From an uncultured Clostridia bacterium (GTDB taxonomy: Bacteria > Bacillota > Clostridia > Christensenellales > Borkfalkiaceae), in NCBI GenBank assembly GCA_944376035.1, contig CALWBJ010000146.1:1-5567 (forward strand): a stretch of DNA of 5,567 nt, in the 5' to 3' direction. Of the stretch, positions 1-5,528 are shown piece after piece. Position numbers and translations under genes: made by a program. Each line of letters begins with the position of its first letter. Positions within the stretch are counted from its first letter, which is position 1. The notes beneath the pieces were generated by a model. The model was not told the origin of the DNA and did not search any database. It saw nothing but the letters and a program-made list of their open reading frames with translations.

Positions 1-119
1 GCTCTGAAATGGTTACAAACAAATAATGCCCCGCCATCCGGAATATTTTCTTTACCGAAAACTTTCAGAGGATAAAACAAAATAAAGCCATTTACAATAC
101 ATTTTAAAAAACCGTTCAT
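1..119 (-). CDS. plsC: 1-acyl-sn-glycerol-3-phosphate acyltransferase, N-terminal part (runs off window)
   Basis: Only the first 39 codons lie in the window; the rest is beyond the left edge. PlsC-type enzymes transfer an acyl chain to lysophosphatidic acid at the membrane, giving phosphatidic acid. The translation shows a hydrophobic start, then FYPLKVFGKENIP, then GGALFVCNHFR. This matches the usual opening of the family, ending in the NH of the catalytic NHxxxxD motif (N36, H37); the aspartate would fall just outside. The ATG is fixed by an in-frame TAG 6 nt upstream and an AGAAGG ribosome-binding sequence at 132-137, 12 nt away, a little longer than ideal. It follows cmk by 192 bp, a gene order common in Clostridia from memory. 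Family is fairly sure; exact substrate is not visible. Confidence 0.83.
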   Translation of the reverse strand, partial: MNGFLKCIVNGFILFYPLKVFGKENIPDGGALFVCNHFR

Positions 120-131
120 TATATACTAACG

Positions 132-137
132 CCTTCT
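132..137 (-). promoter_or_regulatory. Ribosome binding site of plsC
   Basis: Minus-strand AGAAGG lies 12 nt before the plsC ATG. It matches the anti-Shine-Dalgarno partially, and the spacing is long, so initiation may be modest. Confidence 0.5.
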
Positions 138-182
138 ATATACAAAAAATTTTTAAAACAAATTTCAGATTTTATAATAATT

Positions 183-207
183 TTAATATACCCTATTTCG
201 GTATTAA
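183..207. other. Weak AT-rich hairpin between cmk and plsC
   Basis: TTAATATACC (183-192) and GGTATTAA (200-207) are complementary apart from a 2-nt bulge, with a 7-nt loop. On the plus strand a T-rich run follows (209-223); on the minus strand, the direction of transcription, what follows is A-rich. It is therefore not a convincing terminator for cmk, and may be chance in AT-rich sequence. Confidence 0.2.
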
Positions 208-238
208 GATTTTTATTTATTTTAAATATAAAAACTCG

Positions 239-307
239 GTGAAACTAAATTTTTACAGTTATGTTTTATAAGATTTAATGCACGTTAAATTGATAAAATA
301 ATTTCAC
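239..307 (-). other. Nested inverted repeats just after cmk
   Basis: In the RNA downstream of the cmk stop, GUGAAAUUA (307-299) can pair with UAGUUUCAC (247-239): 9 bp including one G-U. Inside the loop, AUUUAA (290-285) and UUAAAU (278-273) form a second 6-bp stem around a 6-nt loop. The outer stem is followed by CGAG and then a UUUUUAUAUUU run. This could be a loose terminator or a structured spacer before plsC. The loops are large and the pairs mostly A-U. Confidence 0.22.
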
Positions 308-311
308 TTGA

Positions 312-974
312 TTATTTTATATAAGATAAAATTTTATTTAAAACTTCAGTTACAGTCATATCAGAAGTGTCTATAATAATAGCGTCATCTGCACATCTTA
401 ACGGAGCAAAATCTCTGTTTTTATCGTTATAATCCCTCTGTTCTATTTCCTTTTTTAATTTTTCGAAATCAACTTTGTATCCCTTTTCTTCAAGTTCTTT
501 CATACGTCTTTTCGCTCGGACATCTACTCCTGCCGTAATATAAAATTTATAATCTGCGTCGGGAAGGACAAACGAACCTATATCCCTTCCGTCAAGCACA
601 CAGGACATATCGGCTGCGATTTTCCTCTGCATATCGACCATTTTTAATCTGACGCATTTAAGACTTGAAACATTGGATGCCTGCATAGAAATTCTGGGTT
701 CTCTTATTTTTTCCGAAACATCATCGCCGTCTAAGAAAGTATGTTGAGAACCGCTTATGTATCTGATTTGTAAATCTATATTATCAATAAATTCAGAAAC
801 CGCTTTTTCATCAAAGGTGTCTTTCCCCAGATTAAGCGTTTTCAAAGCGACTGCTCTGTACATTGCACCGGTATCAAGATATAAAATATTTAATTTTTTT
901 GATAGTTCCTTGGCCACAGTGCTTTTTCCGCTTCCCGAAGGTCCGTCCAAAGCAATCCTGATTTTGTTTTTCAT
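312..974 (-). CDS. cmk: (d)CMP kinase (cytidylate kinase)
   Basis: Cytosolic enzyme that phosphorylates CMP and dCMP with ATP, returning nucleotides from RNA and lipid turnover to the CTP/dCTP pools. The 220-residue product has the usual bacterial length. Visible motifs in order: P-loop GPSGSGKST (11-19); DTGAMYR (34-40), part of the substrate-binding region; the CMP-specific insert region (about 65-120); DGRDIG (128-133), normally involved in nucleotide binding; the lid segment with several arginines (153-157); and RDYNDKNRDFAPL (180-192) followed by DAIIIDTSD. Nothing essential is missing. The ATG is supported by AAGGAG at 983-988 with an 8-nt spacer, the best ribosome-binding site in the window. 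A 335-bp gap upstream contains a strong promoter, so cmk probably begins a new transcript that may continue into plsC. Confidence 0.97.
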   Translation of the reverse strand: MKNKIRIALDGPSGSGKSTVAKELSKKLNILYLDTGAMYRAVALKTLNLGKDTFDEKAVSEFIDNIDLQIRYISGSQHTFLDGDDVSEKIREPRISMQASNVSSLKCVRLKMVDMQRKIAADMSCVLDGRDIGSFVLPDADYKFYITAGVDVRAKRRMKELEEKGYKVDFEKLKKEIEQRDYNDKNRDFAPLRCADDAIIIDTSDMTVTEVLNKILSYIK

Positions 975-1039
975 AAGTTATTCTCCTTGTATGACAGAAC
1001 TTTCTATAATTATTTCAGATACTGACTTACTTATAAAAA
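967..1039 (-). promoter_or_regulatory. Possible start-codon-hiding stem in the cmk leader
   Basis: UUUUUAUAAGU in the leader (1039-1029) can pair with ACUUAUGAAAA over the cmk start (978-968), giving 11 bp with one U-G pair. The AUG (974-972) would be inside the stem, while the AAGGAG would sit in the 50-nt loop. All but one pair is A-U or G-U, and Lys-rich starts favour such matches by chance, so this is a candidate only. Confidence 0.25.
983..988 (-). promoter_or_regulatory. Ribosome binding site of cmk
   Basis: Minus-strand AAGGAG, 8 nt before the ATG. It fixes the cmk start and is the clearest Shine-Dalgarno sequence in the window. Confidence 0.85.
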
Positions 1040-1092
1040 CTCAGCGCATTCAAAATCACTAAATTTCTTTAATTTTTTTATTTGATACTTAT

Positions 1093-1098
1093 ATTATA
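1093..1098 (-). promoter_or_regulatory. Second -10-like element upstream of cmk
   Basis: Minus-strand TATAAT matches the sigma-A -10 consensus exactly and would start RNA near 1086, about 110 nt before cmk. The best upstream partner is ATGACT at 1119-1124, which gives a 20-nt spacer, too long; there is no TGn extension. It lies within a 10-bp repeat of the stronger promoter's -10 region. It is either a weak second promoter or chance. Confidence 0.25.
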
Positions 1099-1140
1099 AC
1101 GGTTACGCGAATTTTTTCAGTCATAATAAAATATAAAGTA

Positions 1141-1177
1141 ATTAAACAAACCGCTTTATTAAAATCTTAAAATGCGG
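1141..1177 (-). terminator. Terminator-like hairpin after the flavoprotein gene / in the cmk leader
   Basis: On the minus strand CCGC (1177-1174) and GCGG (1154-1151) form the base of a stem, extended by TTT/AAA after a bulged A, with a loop of about 12 nt. TTTGTTTAAT follows directly (1150-1141). The stem is short, so it is a weak intrinsic terminator. It could end the upstream proC-to-flavoprotein transcript. Since it lies about 20 nt after the predicted start of the cmk transcript, it could also attenuate cmk. Confidence 0.4.
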
Positions 1178-1203
1178 AATAAAATCAAAGAGAGAGTAAC
1201 GAT

Positions 1204-1233
1204 ATTATAACTTAATATTTTTAATAAAGTCAA
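1204..1233 (-). promoter_or_regulatory. cmk: Predicted sigma-A promoter for cmk (and perhaps plsC)
   Basis: Minus-strand TTGACT (1233-1228; five of six consensus bases) is followed after 18 nt by a perfect TATAAT (1209-1204), with an AT-rich spacer and surroundings. Predicted start is the A near 1197. It is the best promoter match in the window and lies in an intergenic gap, pointing at cmk. The inference rests on sequence only; no transcription data are available. Confidence 0.7.
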
Positions 1234-1309
1234 GTTTATCAAAAAATTATCTTTATTCGTTTTTTTATATTGATTTTATCTTGAAAACAAATTCAGATTT
1301 TTAATATTT

Positions 1310-2530
1310 TTAGGAATTAAGTCCCGCAAGGTAACCTGTGGAAAAAGCCGTTTGCAAGTTAAAACCACCTGTGTAAGAATCGATATCTACTACCTCTCCG
1401 GCAAAAAAAAGCCCTTTTACAATTTTACTTTCCATAGTTTTGGGGTTTATCTGTTTTACATCTACTCCGCCCGAGGTTATAATGGCCTCTTCTATCGGAC
1501 GAAGATTTTTTATATTCATTTTAAGATTTTTTATGGTATAAACAAGATTTTTTCTTTCGCACGATGTTATCTCGGAGCATTTTTTCCATGACGGTATCCC
1601 CGATATTTCAAGAATTATCGGAATCAGGGATTTAGGAAGCGCAGAAATAAGAATTGTAGAGACGGATTTTAACCTACCGTCAGAAAAATCGCGGATAAAT
1701 CTTTTATCGAGTATTTCATTGCTTAAAGCAGGTTTTAAATCAAGTAAAAGTGTTATTTTGCTAATTTCCGATCTGTTGATCATACTTGAACAAGATAAAA
1801 CTATCGGTCCTGAAATACCATAATGGGTAAAAAGCATTTCTCCGAATTCGGAAAATACGGTTTTCCCTTTATAATGTGCCGAAAGAACGACATTTTTCAA
1901 AGACAAGCCCTGTAATTTGGAGCAAAAATTTTCTTTGATTTCTATGCCGCAAAGAGCAGGTTTTAAAGGTATAACGGTGTGACCCGTTTTTTCGGCAAAT
2001 TTATATCCGTCTCCGTCGCTGCCGGTTTTAGAATATGAAATACCTCCCGTGCAAACAATTACGCTATCACATTGAAAGAGTCCTTCTTTTGTTTTAATAC
2101 CTTTTACTACACCGTCTTTTACAATTATATCGATCACTTTTTTATTAAGAAATATATTTACCCCGTTTTTAACACAGATTTTTTCCAAAGTTTTTGTTAT
2201 ATCGCTCGCTTTATCGCTGACAGGAAAAACTCTATTTCCTCTTTCTGTCTTAACCGGCAAACCGTTAGTTTTAAAAAAAGAAAGAGTTTTTTCAACAGAC
2301 AATACATTCATACTTGTATAAAGAAATTTAGGGTTTCTTACAACATTTTTTAAAAACTCCTGAATATCTGTATTATTTGTTAAATTACATCTTTCCTTCC
2401 CGGTTATATATATTTTTTTCCCGAGTTTTTCATTTTTTTCAAACAAATAAACCTTATTACCCTTTTCAGCCGCACCGATAGCTGCAAACAAACCCGAGGC
2501 GCCTCCGCCGATTACAACAACTGTCCGCAT
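1310..2530 (-). CDS. HI0933/BaiN-RdsA-type NAD(P)/FAD-dependent oxidoreductase
   Basis: A cytosolic flavoprotein of the HI0933 family, 406 residues, the usual size. Visible features: an FAD-binding Rossmann start VVVIGGGASG (4-13) with acidic E31 ending strand 2; the family signature GKERCNLTN (44-52); a second dinucleotide-contacting stretch VIVCTGG (157-163) followed by SYSKTGSDGDG; FTHYGISGP (234-242); TSGGVD (352-357); and the C-terminal flavin-binding GLFFAGEVVDIDSYTGG (373-389). Members are also annotated as aminoacetone oxidase-like or BaiN; the true substrate of most is unknown, so no pathway is claimed and a bile-acid role should not be assumed. The ATG lies inside the surE 3' end (19-nt overlap), with only a weak GAAG 10 nt upstream, which suggests translational coupling to surE. 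The gene order flavoprotein-cmk fits Clostridia. Confidence 0.93.
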   Translation of the reverse strand: MRTVVVIGGGASGLFAAIGAAEKGNKVYLFEKNEKLGKKIYITGKERCNLTNNTDIQEFLKNVVRNPKFLYTSMNVLSVEKTLSFFKTNGLPVKTERGNRVFPVSDKASDITKTLEKICVKNGVNIFLNKKVIDIIVKDGVVKGIKTKEGLFQCDSVIVCTGGISYSKTGSDGDGYKFAEKTGHTVIPLKPALCGIEIKENFCSKLQGLSLKNVVLSAHYKGKTVFSEFGEMLFTHYGISGPIVLSCSSMINRSEISKITLLLDLKPALSNEILDKRFIRDFSDGRLKSVSTILISALPKSLIPIILEISGIPSWKKCSEITSCERKNLVYTIKNLKMNIKNLRPIEEAIITSGGVDVKQINPKTMESKIVKGLFFAGEVVDIDSYTGGFNLQTAFSTGYLAGLNS

Positions 2531-3261
2531 ATATCTTTTACTTCTTTTATTCTTTCGTAATTAGTTTTATTAAAAAGAACGGGTGTTACCGTAATAAACC
2601 CCTTTTTAATCCATTCTACATCACAGTCATCATCATTATCAACATGATTAATAGGACTGCCGACCAAAATATATTCATCGTCGCTCAACTTTTCATATCT
2701 GTCAGAATAAATTTGCTTGCCAAGTCCTGTAATCTTAATTCCCCTGATCTCATCAGATGGAGCATCGGGAAAATTAACATTCCATATATCTCCCTTTTGA
2801 GATAGCGGTAAAAGAGTATCAATAATTTTAACAGCAAAATCCGAATAACCGGAAAAATCGCTTGCTTTATGAGAAAATGCAGAAAAAGCAAAGGCTATAT
2901 GACCGAAAAAAGCCGCCTCGCAAGCGATTGATACAGTCCCGGAATATAATATATCCGAACCGATATTATGACCTTTATTTATTCCGGATACAACAATATC
3001 TGCATTAAAATCTTTAAAAACAAGTTTTGCGAATTTAACACAGTCAGCGGGAGTGCCGGAAAGTGAATAAATTTTTACATTCTCATCATCTCTTATTTTT
3101 TTAAGCAGTACTTTTTTTGTAAGTGTTAGAGAATGAGAAGATGCCGACCTGTTTCCGTCAGGTGCAACAATCAGTATGTTATTTGATTCGGAAAGTTTGT
3201 TTGCTAGCGCTATGAGCCCGGCGCTTTTAACTCCGTCATCATTACTTAAAAGTATATTCAT
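2512..3261 (-). CDS. surE: 5'/3'-nucleotidase SurE
   Basis: Metal-dependent cytosolic phosphatase that removes phosphate from nucleoside 5'- and 3'-monophosphates (some members also short polyphosphate), linked to stationary-phase survival. With the ATG at 3261 the product has 249 residues and opens MNILLSNDDG, placing the metal ligands at D8 and D9, S39 (RSASSHS) and N95 (SGINKG), essentially the classic SurE layout. SGTPADCV (68-75), HNIGSDILYSGT (98-109) and the C-terminal GFITVTP (221-227) are also present. An in-frame TTG three codons earlier (3270) is possible, but neither start has a Shine-Dalgarno sequence; the ATG agrees better with the family. It follows the VTT gene by 39 bp, a gap that contains a palindrome, and overlaps the next gene by 19 nt. 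Confidence 0.95.
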   Translation of the reverse strand: MNILLSNDDGVKSAGLIALANKLSESNNILIVAPDGNRSASSHSLTLTKKVLLKKIRDDENVKIYSLSGTPADCVKFAKLVFKDFNADIVVSGINKGHNIGSDILYSGTVSIACEAAFFGHIAFAFSAFSHKASDFSGYSDFAVKIIDTLLPLSQKGDIWNVNFPDAPSDEIRGIKITGLGKQIYSDRYEKLSDDEYILVGSPINHVDNDDDCDVEWIKKGFITVTPVLFNKTNYERIKEVKDICGQLL

Positions 3262-3283
3262 AAGCGTCAAGAAAATTACAATA

Positions 3284-3298
3284 TTATGTCTGACATAA
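3284..3298. promoter_or_regulatory. Perfect 7-1-7 palindrome before surE (operator-like)
   Basis: TTATGTC-T-GACATAA is a perfect inverted repeat with one central base, extended by two more matching pairs (3282/3300 and 3281/3301) after one mismatch. The 7-1-7 geometry and the TTAT...ATAA ends resemble Fur/PerR-type boxes, but the inner bases differ from the PerR consensus. On the minus strand it overlaps CATAAT, a possible -10 for surE. In RNA it would be a 6-bp stem with a 3-nt loop. AT-rich sequence yields such sites by chance at a low rate, so the regulator is unknown. Confidence 0.35.
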
Positions 3299-3300
3299 AA

Positions 3301-4242
3301 TCAGTCGTTTTTACCAGTTTTTTTATGTTTATTTTTGGTAAAAAGATTTTTGATGTAACTTTCTATTTTTTCTCCTTTTTTATAAATTATAACGGTAAAA
3401 ATTATCGTTGCAATTATAAATAAAATCCATATAATTATTCCCCACCATGTATTATAAGGTATAATACTGTTATTCATTGAATATGAAGAAACATATACAG
3501 AAATTATTCTGGTTATAAAAATCATTGAAATGAAAAATAGAGGGCTCATTGTTGTTATGCCGGCAACAAAACAAAGAACATCATCTGGGAAAAAGGGAAA
3601 AAGAAACATAAATGTCAGTATTATCTTGTCTTTTCCTTTTATTGATTTTAAGCCTTTATCTAAACTATCTTTTCCCACAAGCCAGCCTGCAACTTTATAA
3701 CCGAATACGCGCCCTATGAAAAACGCGGTAATAGAGCCTGCAATTATTCCTATACAACTGAGAAGAGCGCCCTCAAAAGGACCGAACAACAAAACTCCTG
3801 CCCCGACAGTAATAAACGCAGGAATAGGAAGTATTACAACCTGTAAATATTGTATCAGTATAAACAAAAAAACTGCATATCCGCCAAAAGATGAAATATA
3901 TTTACGAAAATCTTCCACGCTGTCTATTTTATCAAGAAATCCGGAAATCTGCAAAATATAAAGAAGAACTGTCCCGGCAGCAATTAAAGCGATTGTCAGA
4001 TAACAAAGTTTGTAAATAAAATCTTTTGACAGTTTATAAAACATTATAGAAAGAATTGTGGCTGCGGTAATAATTGCGACTGTAACCGTTGTTATAAAAA
4101 CCGAATAATCCGCAAAAAATCCGCTGTCGAAAGTGTCCAGATATAATACGGAAAATATTATTGCCGTGCAACCCGTGAGAAGGATAAGCGTTATATATAA
4201 AATCTCTTTTATCAGAAATAAATTCCCCGTTCTTTTCTTCAT
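3301..4242 (-). CDS. VTT-domain (TVP38/TMEM64, DedA-like) integral membrane protein
   Basis: A 313-residue, very hydrophobic protein with about eight or nine membrane segments (near 13-35, 47-68, 76-98, 121-140, 143-158, 160-180, 207-230, 234-255, 266-287) and a Lys-rich tail. Residues 120-255 carry the VTT signature: VVILPIPAF (135-143), GAGVLLFGPFEGALLS (147-162), the GSITAFFIGRVFG stretch (169-181) and FPFFPDDVLCFVAG (215-228). Bacterial relatives act in membrane homeostasis, and eukaryotic ones are lipid scramblases; the substrate here is unknown. It is longer than typical TVP38 proteins (about 200-240 residues) because two extra helices precede the usual first one. No Shine-Dalgarno is visible before the ATG, and an in-frame TAA 15 nt upstream rules out a longer form. 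It lies 34 bp after rnhA. Confidence 0.88.
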   Translation of the reverse strand: MKKRTGNLFLIKEILYITLILLTGCTAIIFSVLYLDTFDSGFFADYSVFITTVTVAIITAATILSIMFYKLSKDFIYKLCYLTIALIAAGTVLLYILQISGFLDKIDSVEDFRKYISSFGGYAVFLFILIQYLQVVILPIPAFITVGAGVLLFGPFEGALLSCIGIIAGSITAFFIGRVFGYKVAGWLVGKDSLDKGLKSIKGKDKIILTFMFLFPFFPDDVLCFVAGITTMSPLFFISMIFITRIISVYVSSYSMNNSIIPYNTWWGIIIWILFIIATIIFTVIIYKKGEKIESYIKNLFTKNKHKKTGKND

Positions 4243-4248
4243 AATAAT

Positions 4249-4254
4249 ATTATA
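4249..4254 (-). promoter_or_regulatory. -10-like TATAAT directly before the VTT gene
   Basis: A perfect TATAAT ends 6 nt before the VTT-gene ATG, so transcription from it would start at or next to the A of the ATG, making a leaderless mRNA. At 16-18 nt spacing the upstream hexamers (GATTAA, AGATTA, AAGATT) do not resemble TTGACA, so it may be chance in AT-rich DNA. Confidence 0.2.
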
Positions 4255-4260
4255 TTACCG

Positions 4261-4278
4261 AAAAAAAGATTTAATCTT
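4261..4278 (-). terminator. Weak hairpin plus T-run at the end of rnhA
   Basis: Minus-strand AAGAT-TAA-ATCTT (4278-4266) forms a perfect 5-bp stem that runs into a stretch of seven Ts (4267-4261) and overlaps the rnhA stop. The stem has only one G-C pair, so termination would be leaky at best; partial attenuation between rnhA and the VTT gene is the most it could do. Confidence 0.2.
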
Positions 4279-4720
4279 ATTCATTAATTATTTTTTTATA
4301 TTCACTTACCGCAATTTTATCACATCTGTTATTATACTCATTATCCGAATGTCCTTTAACCTTAATAAATGTAATTTTATGTTTCTTTGTATAAGAAAGC
4401 AATTCTTTCCAAAGATCAATATTTTTTACATCCTGCTTTGAAGAGGTTTTCCAATTATTTTTCTGCCAATCCTCAATCCACATTTTATTAAAGGCTTCTG
4501 TTACATATGCAGAATCACTGAATATTTCAACATCGCAAGGTTCTTTTAACTTTTTTAGTCCGTTGATTACAGCAAGTAATTCCATTCTGTTGTTAGTAGT
4601 GTTAAGTTCGCTGCCGCTTACGACTTTTTCTATTCCTTTATAAATAAGTATTGCGCAATATCCGCCGTTACCGGGGTTACCCGAGCACGCGCCATCGGTA
4701 TAAATCCGTACCTTTTTCAT
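4277..4720 (-). CDS. rnhA: Ribonuclease HI
   Basis: Cytosolic nuclease that cuts the RNA strand of RNA:DNA hybrids (R-loops, Okazaki primers) using two divalent metal ions. At 147 residues it is close to the 155 of the E. coli enzyme. The catalytic set is complete: D9 (YTDGACSGNPG), E47 (NRMELLA), D69 (FSDSAYV) and D134 (NNRCDKIA), with the flexible-loop histidine H124 in VKGHSDN. The tryptophan- and lysine-rich stretch at 81-104 (W81, W85, W90, W104) corresponds to the basic protrusion that grips the hybrid in type HI enzymes, and there is no N-terminal hybrid-binding domain. The ATG overlaps the proC stop in an ATGA, with only a weak GGA 6 nt upstream, so translation is probably coupled to proC. 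Confidence 0.97.
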   Translation of the reverse strand: MKKVRIYTDGACSGNPGNGGYCAILIYKGIEKVVSGSELNTTNNRMELLAVINGLKKLKEPCDVEIFSDSAYVTEAFNKMWIEDWQKNNWKTSSKQDVKNIDLWKELLSYTKKHKITFIKVKGHSDNEYNNRCDKIAVSEYKKIINE

Positions 4721-5523
4721 AGATTTTCCAACTCAAAAGATCTTTTTATGCAAGCGTCAACGGCTTTTTCTGTAATTTCAGCCAAATCCAGTTCATTAAA
4801 AATTTTAACGGCTTCTATCGTCGTCCCCCCCTTACTGCAAACCGCATTTATACGTTCATCAAGAGATTTATCCGAATTTTTAAGCACCATATGCCCGCTG
4901 CCTATCATAGTATTAACTGCAAGAGTTTTTGCTTCATTTTCGGTTAGACCGTGTTTAATTCCACTATCAATTATACACTTTAAAAATAAATAAAAATATG
5001 CGGGAGAACTTCCGCTAATTCCTGTAACTGCATTAAGTTTATCCTCAGGTACTTCTACAAGTACTGCAAGAGATTTAAATATGTTTTTTATAAAGTCTCT
5101 GTCTGACTCGTTTTCATAATCGCTTAAATCAATCGCTATTGCCCCATAACCTATGGAACAAGGAGTGTTCGGCATACATCTGGCAACAGAAATATCGTCT
5201 AATTCCTTTTTAATTTTATCTTTTTTTATTCCGGCCATAATAGAAATAAATTTTTTACATGTAGTATTTTTAATTTCTTTAAGAACCGATGTAATAGTCT
5301 GAGGTTTGACTGCAAACATAACAAATTCGGCATTATCGGTAAGATAAAGATTATCCATCGTTACCGTTACGCCTTTTCTATGGATTTTATCAATGGCGGT
5401 TTCGGAAATATCGCTTACAATAATTTGCTCAGCAGATAAAACACCCGAAGAAATAACTCCGCTCACAATTGCATTTGACATAAAACCCGCACCTATAACA
5501 CCTAATTTAAATTTCTTTTTCAT
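4717..5523 (-). CDS. proC: Pyrroline-5-carboxylate reductase
   Basis: Last enzyme of proline synthesis: reduces 1-pyrroline-5-carboxylate to proline with NAD(P)H in the cytosol. The 268-residue length is normal. Visible features: N-terminal Rossmann motif GVIGAGFM (8-15); FAVKPQ (70-75), contacting the cofactor; MPNTP (117-121); and the C-terminal helical dimer domain with GISGSSPAY (168-176) and VCSKGGTTIEAV (228-239). In the last motif, Lys replaces the Pro of the common SPGGTT form; the position tolerates variation. The Lys-Gly-Gly stretch is written with a run of seven G (4825-4831). The ATG is supported by AAGGTG at 5529-5534. It appears to be the first gene of the cluster in view, and rnhA begins on its stop codon. 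Confidence 0.97.
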   Translation of the reverse strand: MKKKFKLGVIGAGFMSNAIVSGVISSGVLSAEQIIVSDISETAIDKIHRKGVTVTMDNLYLTDNAEFVMFAVKPQTITSVLKEIKNTTCKKFISIMAGIKKDKIKKELDDISVARCMPNTPCSIGYGAIAIDLSDYENESDRDFIKNIFKSLAVLVEVPEDKLNAVTGISGSSPAYFYLFLKCIIDSGIKHGLTENEAKTLAVNTMIGSGHMVLKNSDKSLDERINAVCSKGGTTIEAVKIFNELDLAEITEKAVDACIKRSFELENL

Positions 5524-5528
5524 TTTTT

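Larger units (their letters stand above)
975..1309. other. 335-bp gap: promoter and leader of cmk
   Basis: This gap between the flavoprotein stop and the cmk ATG holds no credible protein gene, tRNA or known riboswitch that I can recognise. It contains a sigma-A-type promoter (1204-1233), a terminator-like hairpin (1141-1177), a second -10-like hexamer (1093-1098) and the cmk ribosome-binding site (983-988). If the promoter is used, the cmk mRNA begins near 1197 and has an untranslated leader of about 220 nt, long for an ordinary kinase gene. Confidence 0.6.

Noticed and set aside
290..318. Plus-strand TTGATA-17 nt-TATTTT as a promoter antisense to cmk
   Set aside because: The -10 is poor and the region is so AT-rich that matches of this quality are expected by chance.
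757..1062. Plus-strand open frame of 101 codons opposite the cmk start
   Set aside because: It is the mirror of cmk codons, has no recognisable domain, and conflicts with the clear cmk gene.
1089..1124. An 11-codon open frame (MTEKIRVTVII) in the cmk leader, as a leader peptide
   Set aside because: No ribosome-binding sequence precedes its ATG, there is no run of regulatory codons, and such short frames are common by chance.
1211..1231. ACTTAATATTTTTAATAAAGT as a terminator hairpin
   Set aside because: Only four end pairs form before mismatches, and it falls within the promoter spacer.
1310..2530. Bile-acid metabolism suggested by the BaiN family name
   Set aside because: The family is broad, no other bai genes are nearby, and the neighbours are general housekeeping genes.
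4133..4441. Plus-strand open frame of 102 codons across the rnhA-VTT junction
   Set aside because: It lies antisense to two well-supported genes and its composition reflects AT-rich reverse complement rather than a protein family.
4735..4746. Perfect 12-bp palindrome AAAAGATCTTTT
   Set aside because: It lies in the proC coding sequence over Lys/Arg-Ser-Phe codons and has no loop or T-run suited to a terminator.
4820..4840. Frameshift in proC at the G7 tract
   Set aside because: The frame stays open and the downstream TTIEAV and C-terminal helix are normal, so the gene is intact as given.
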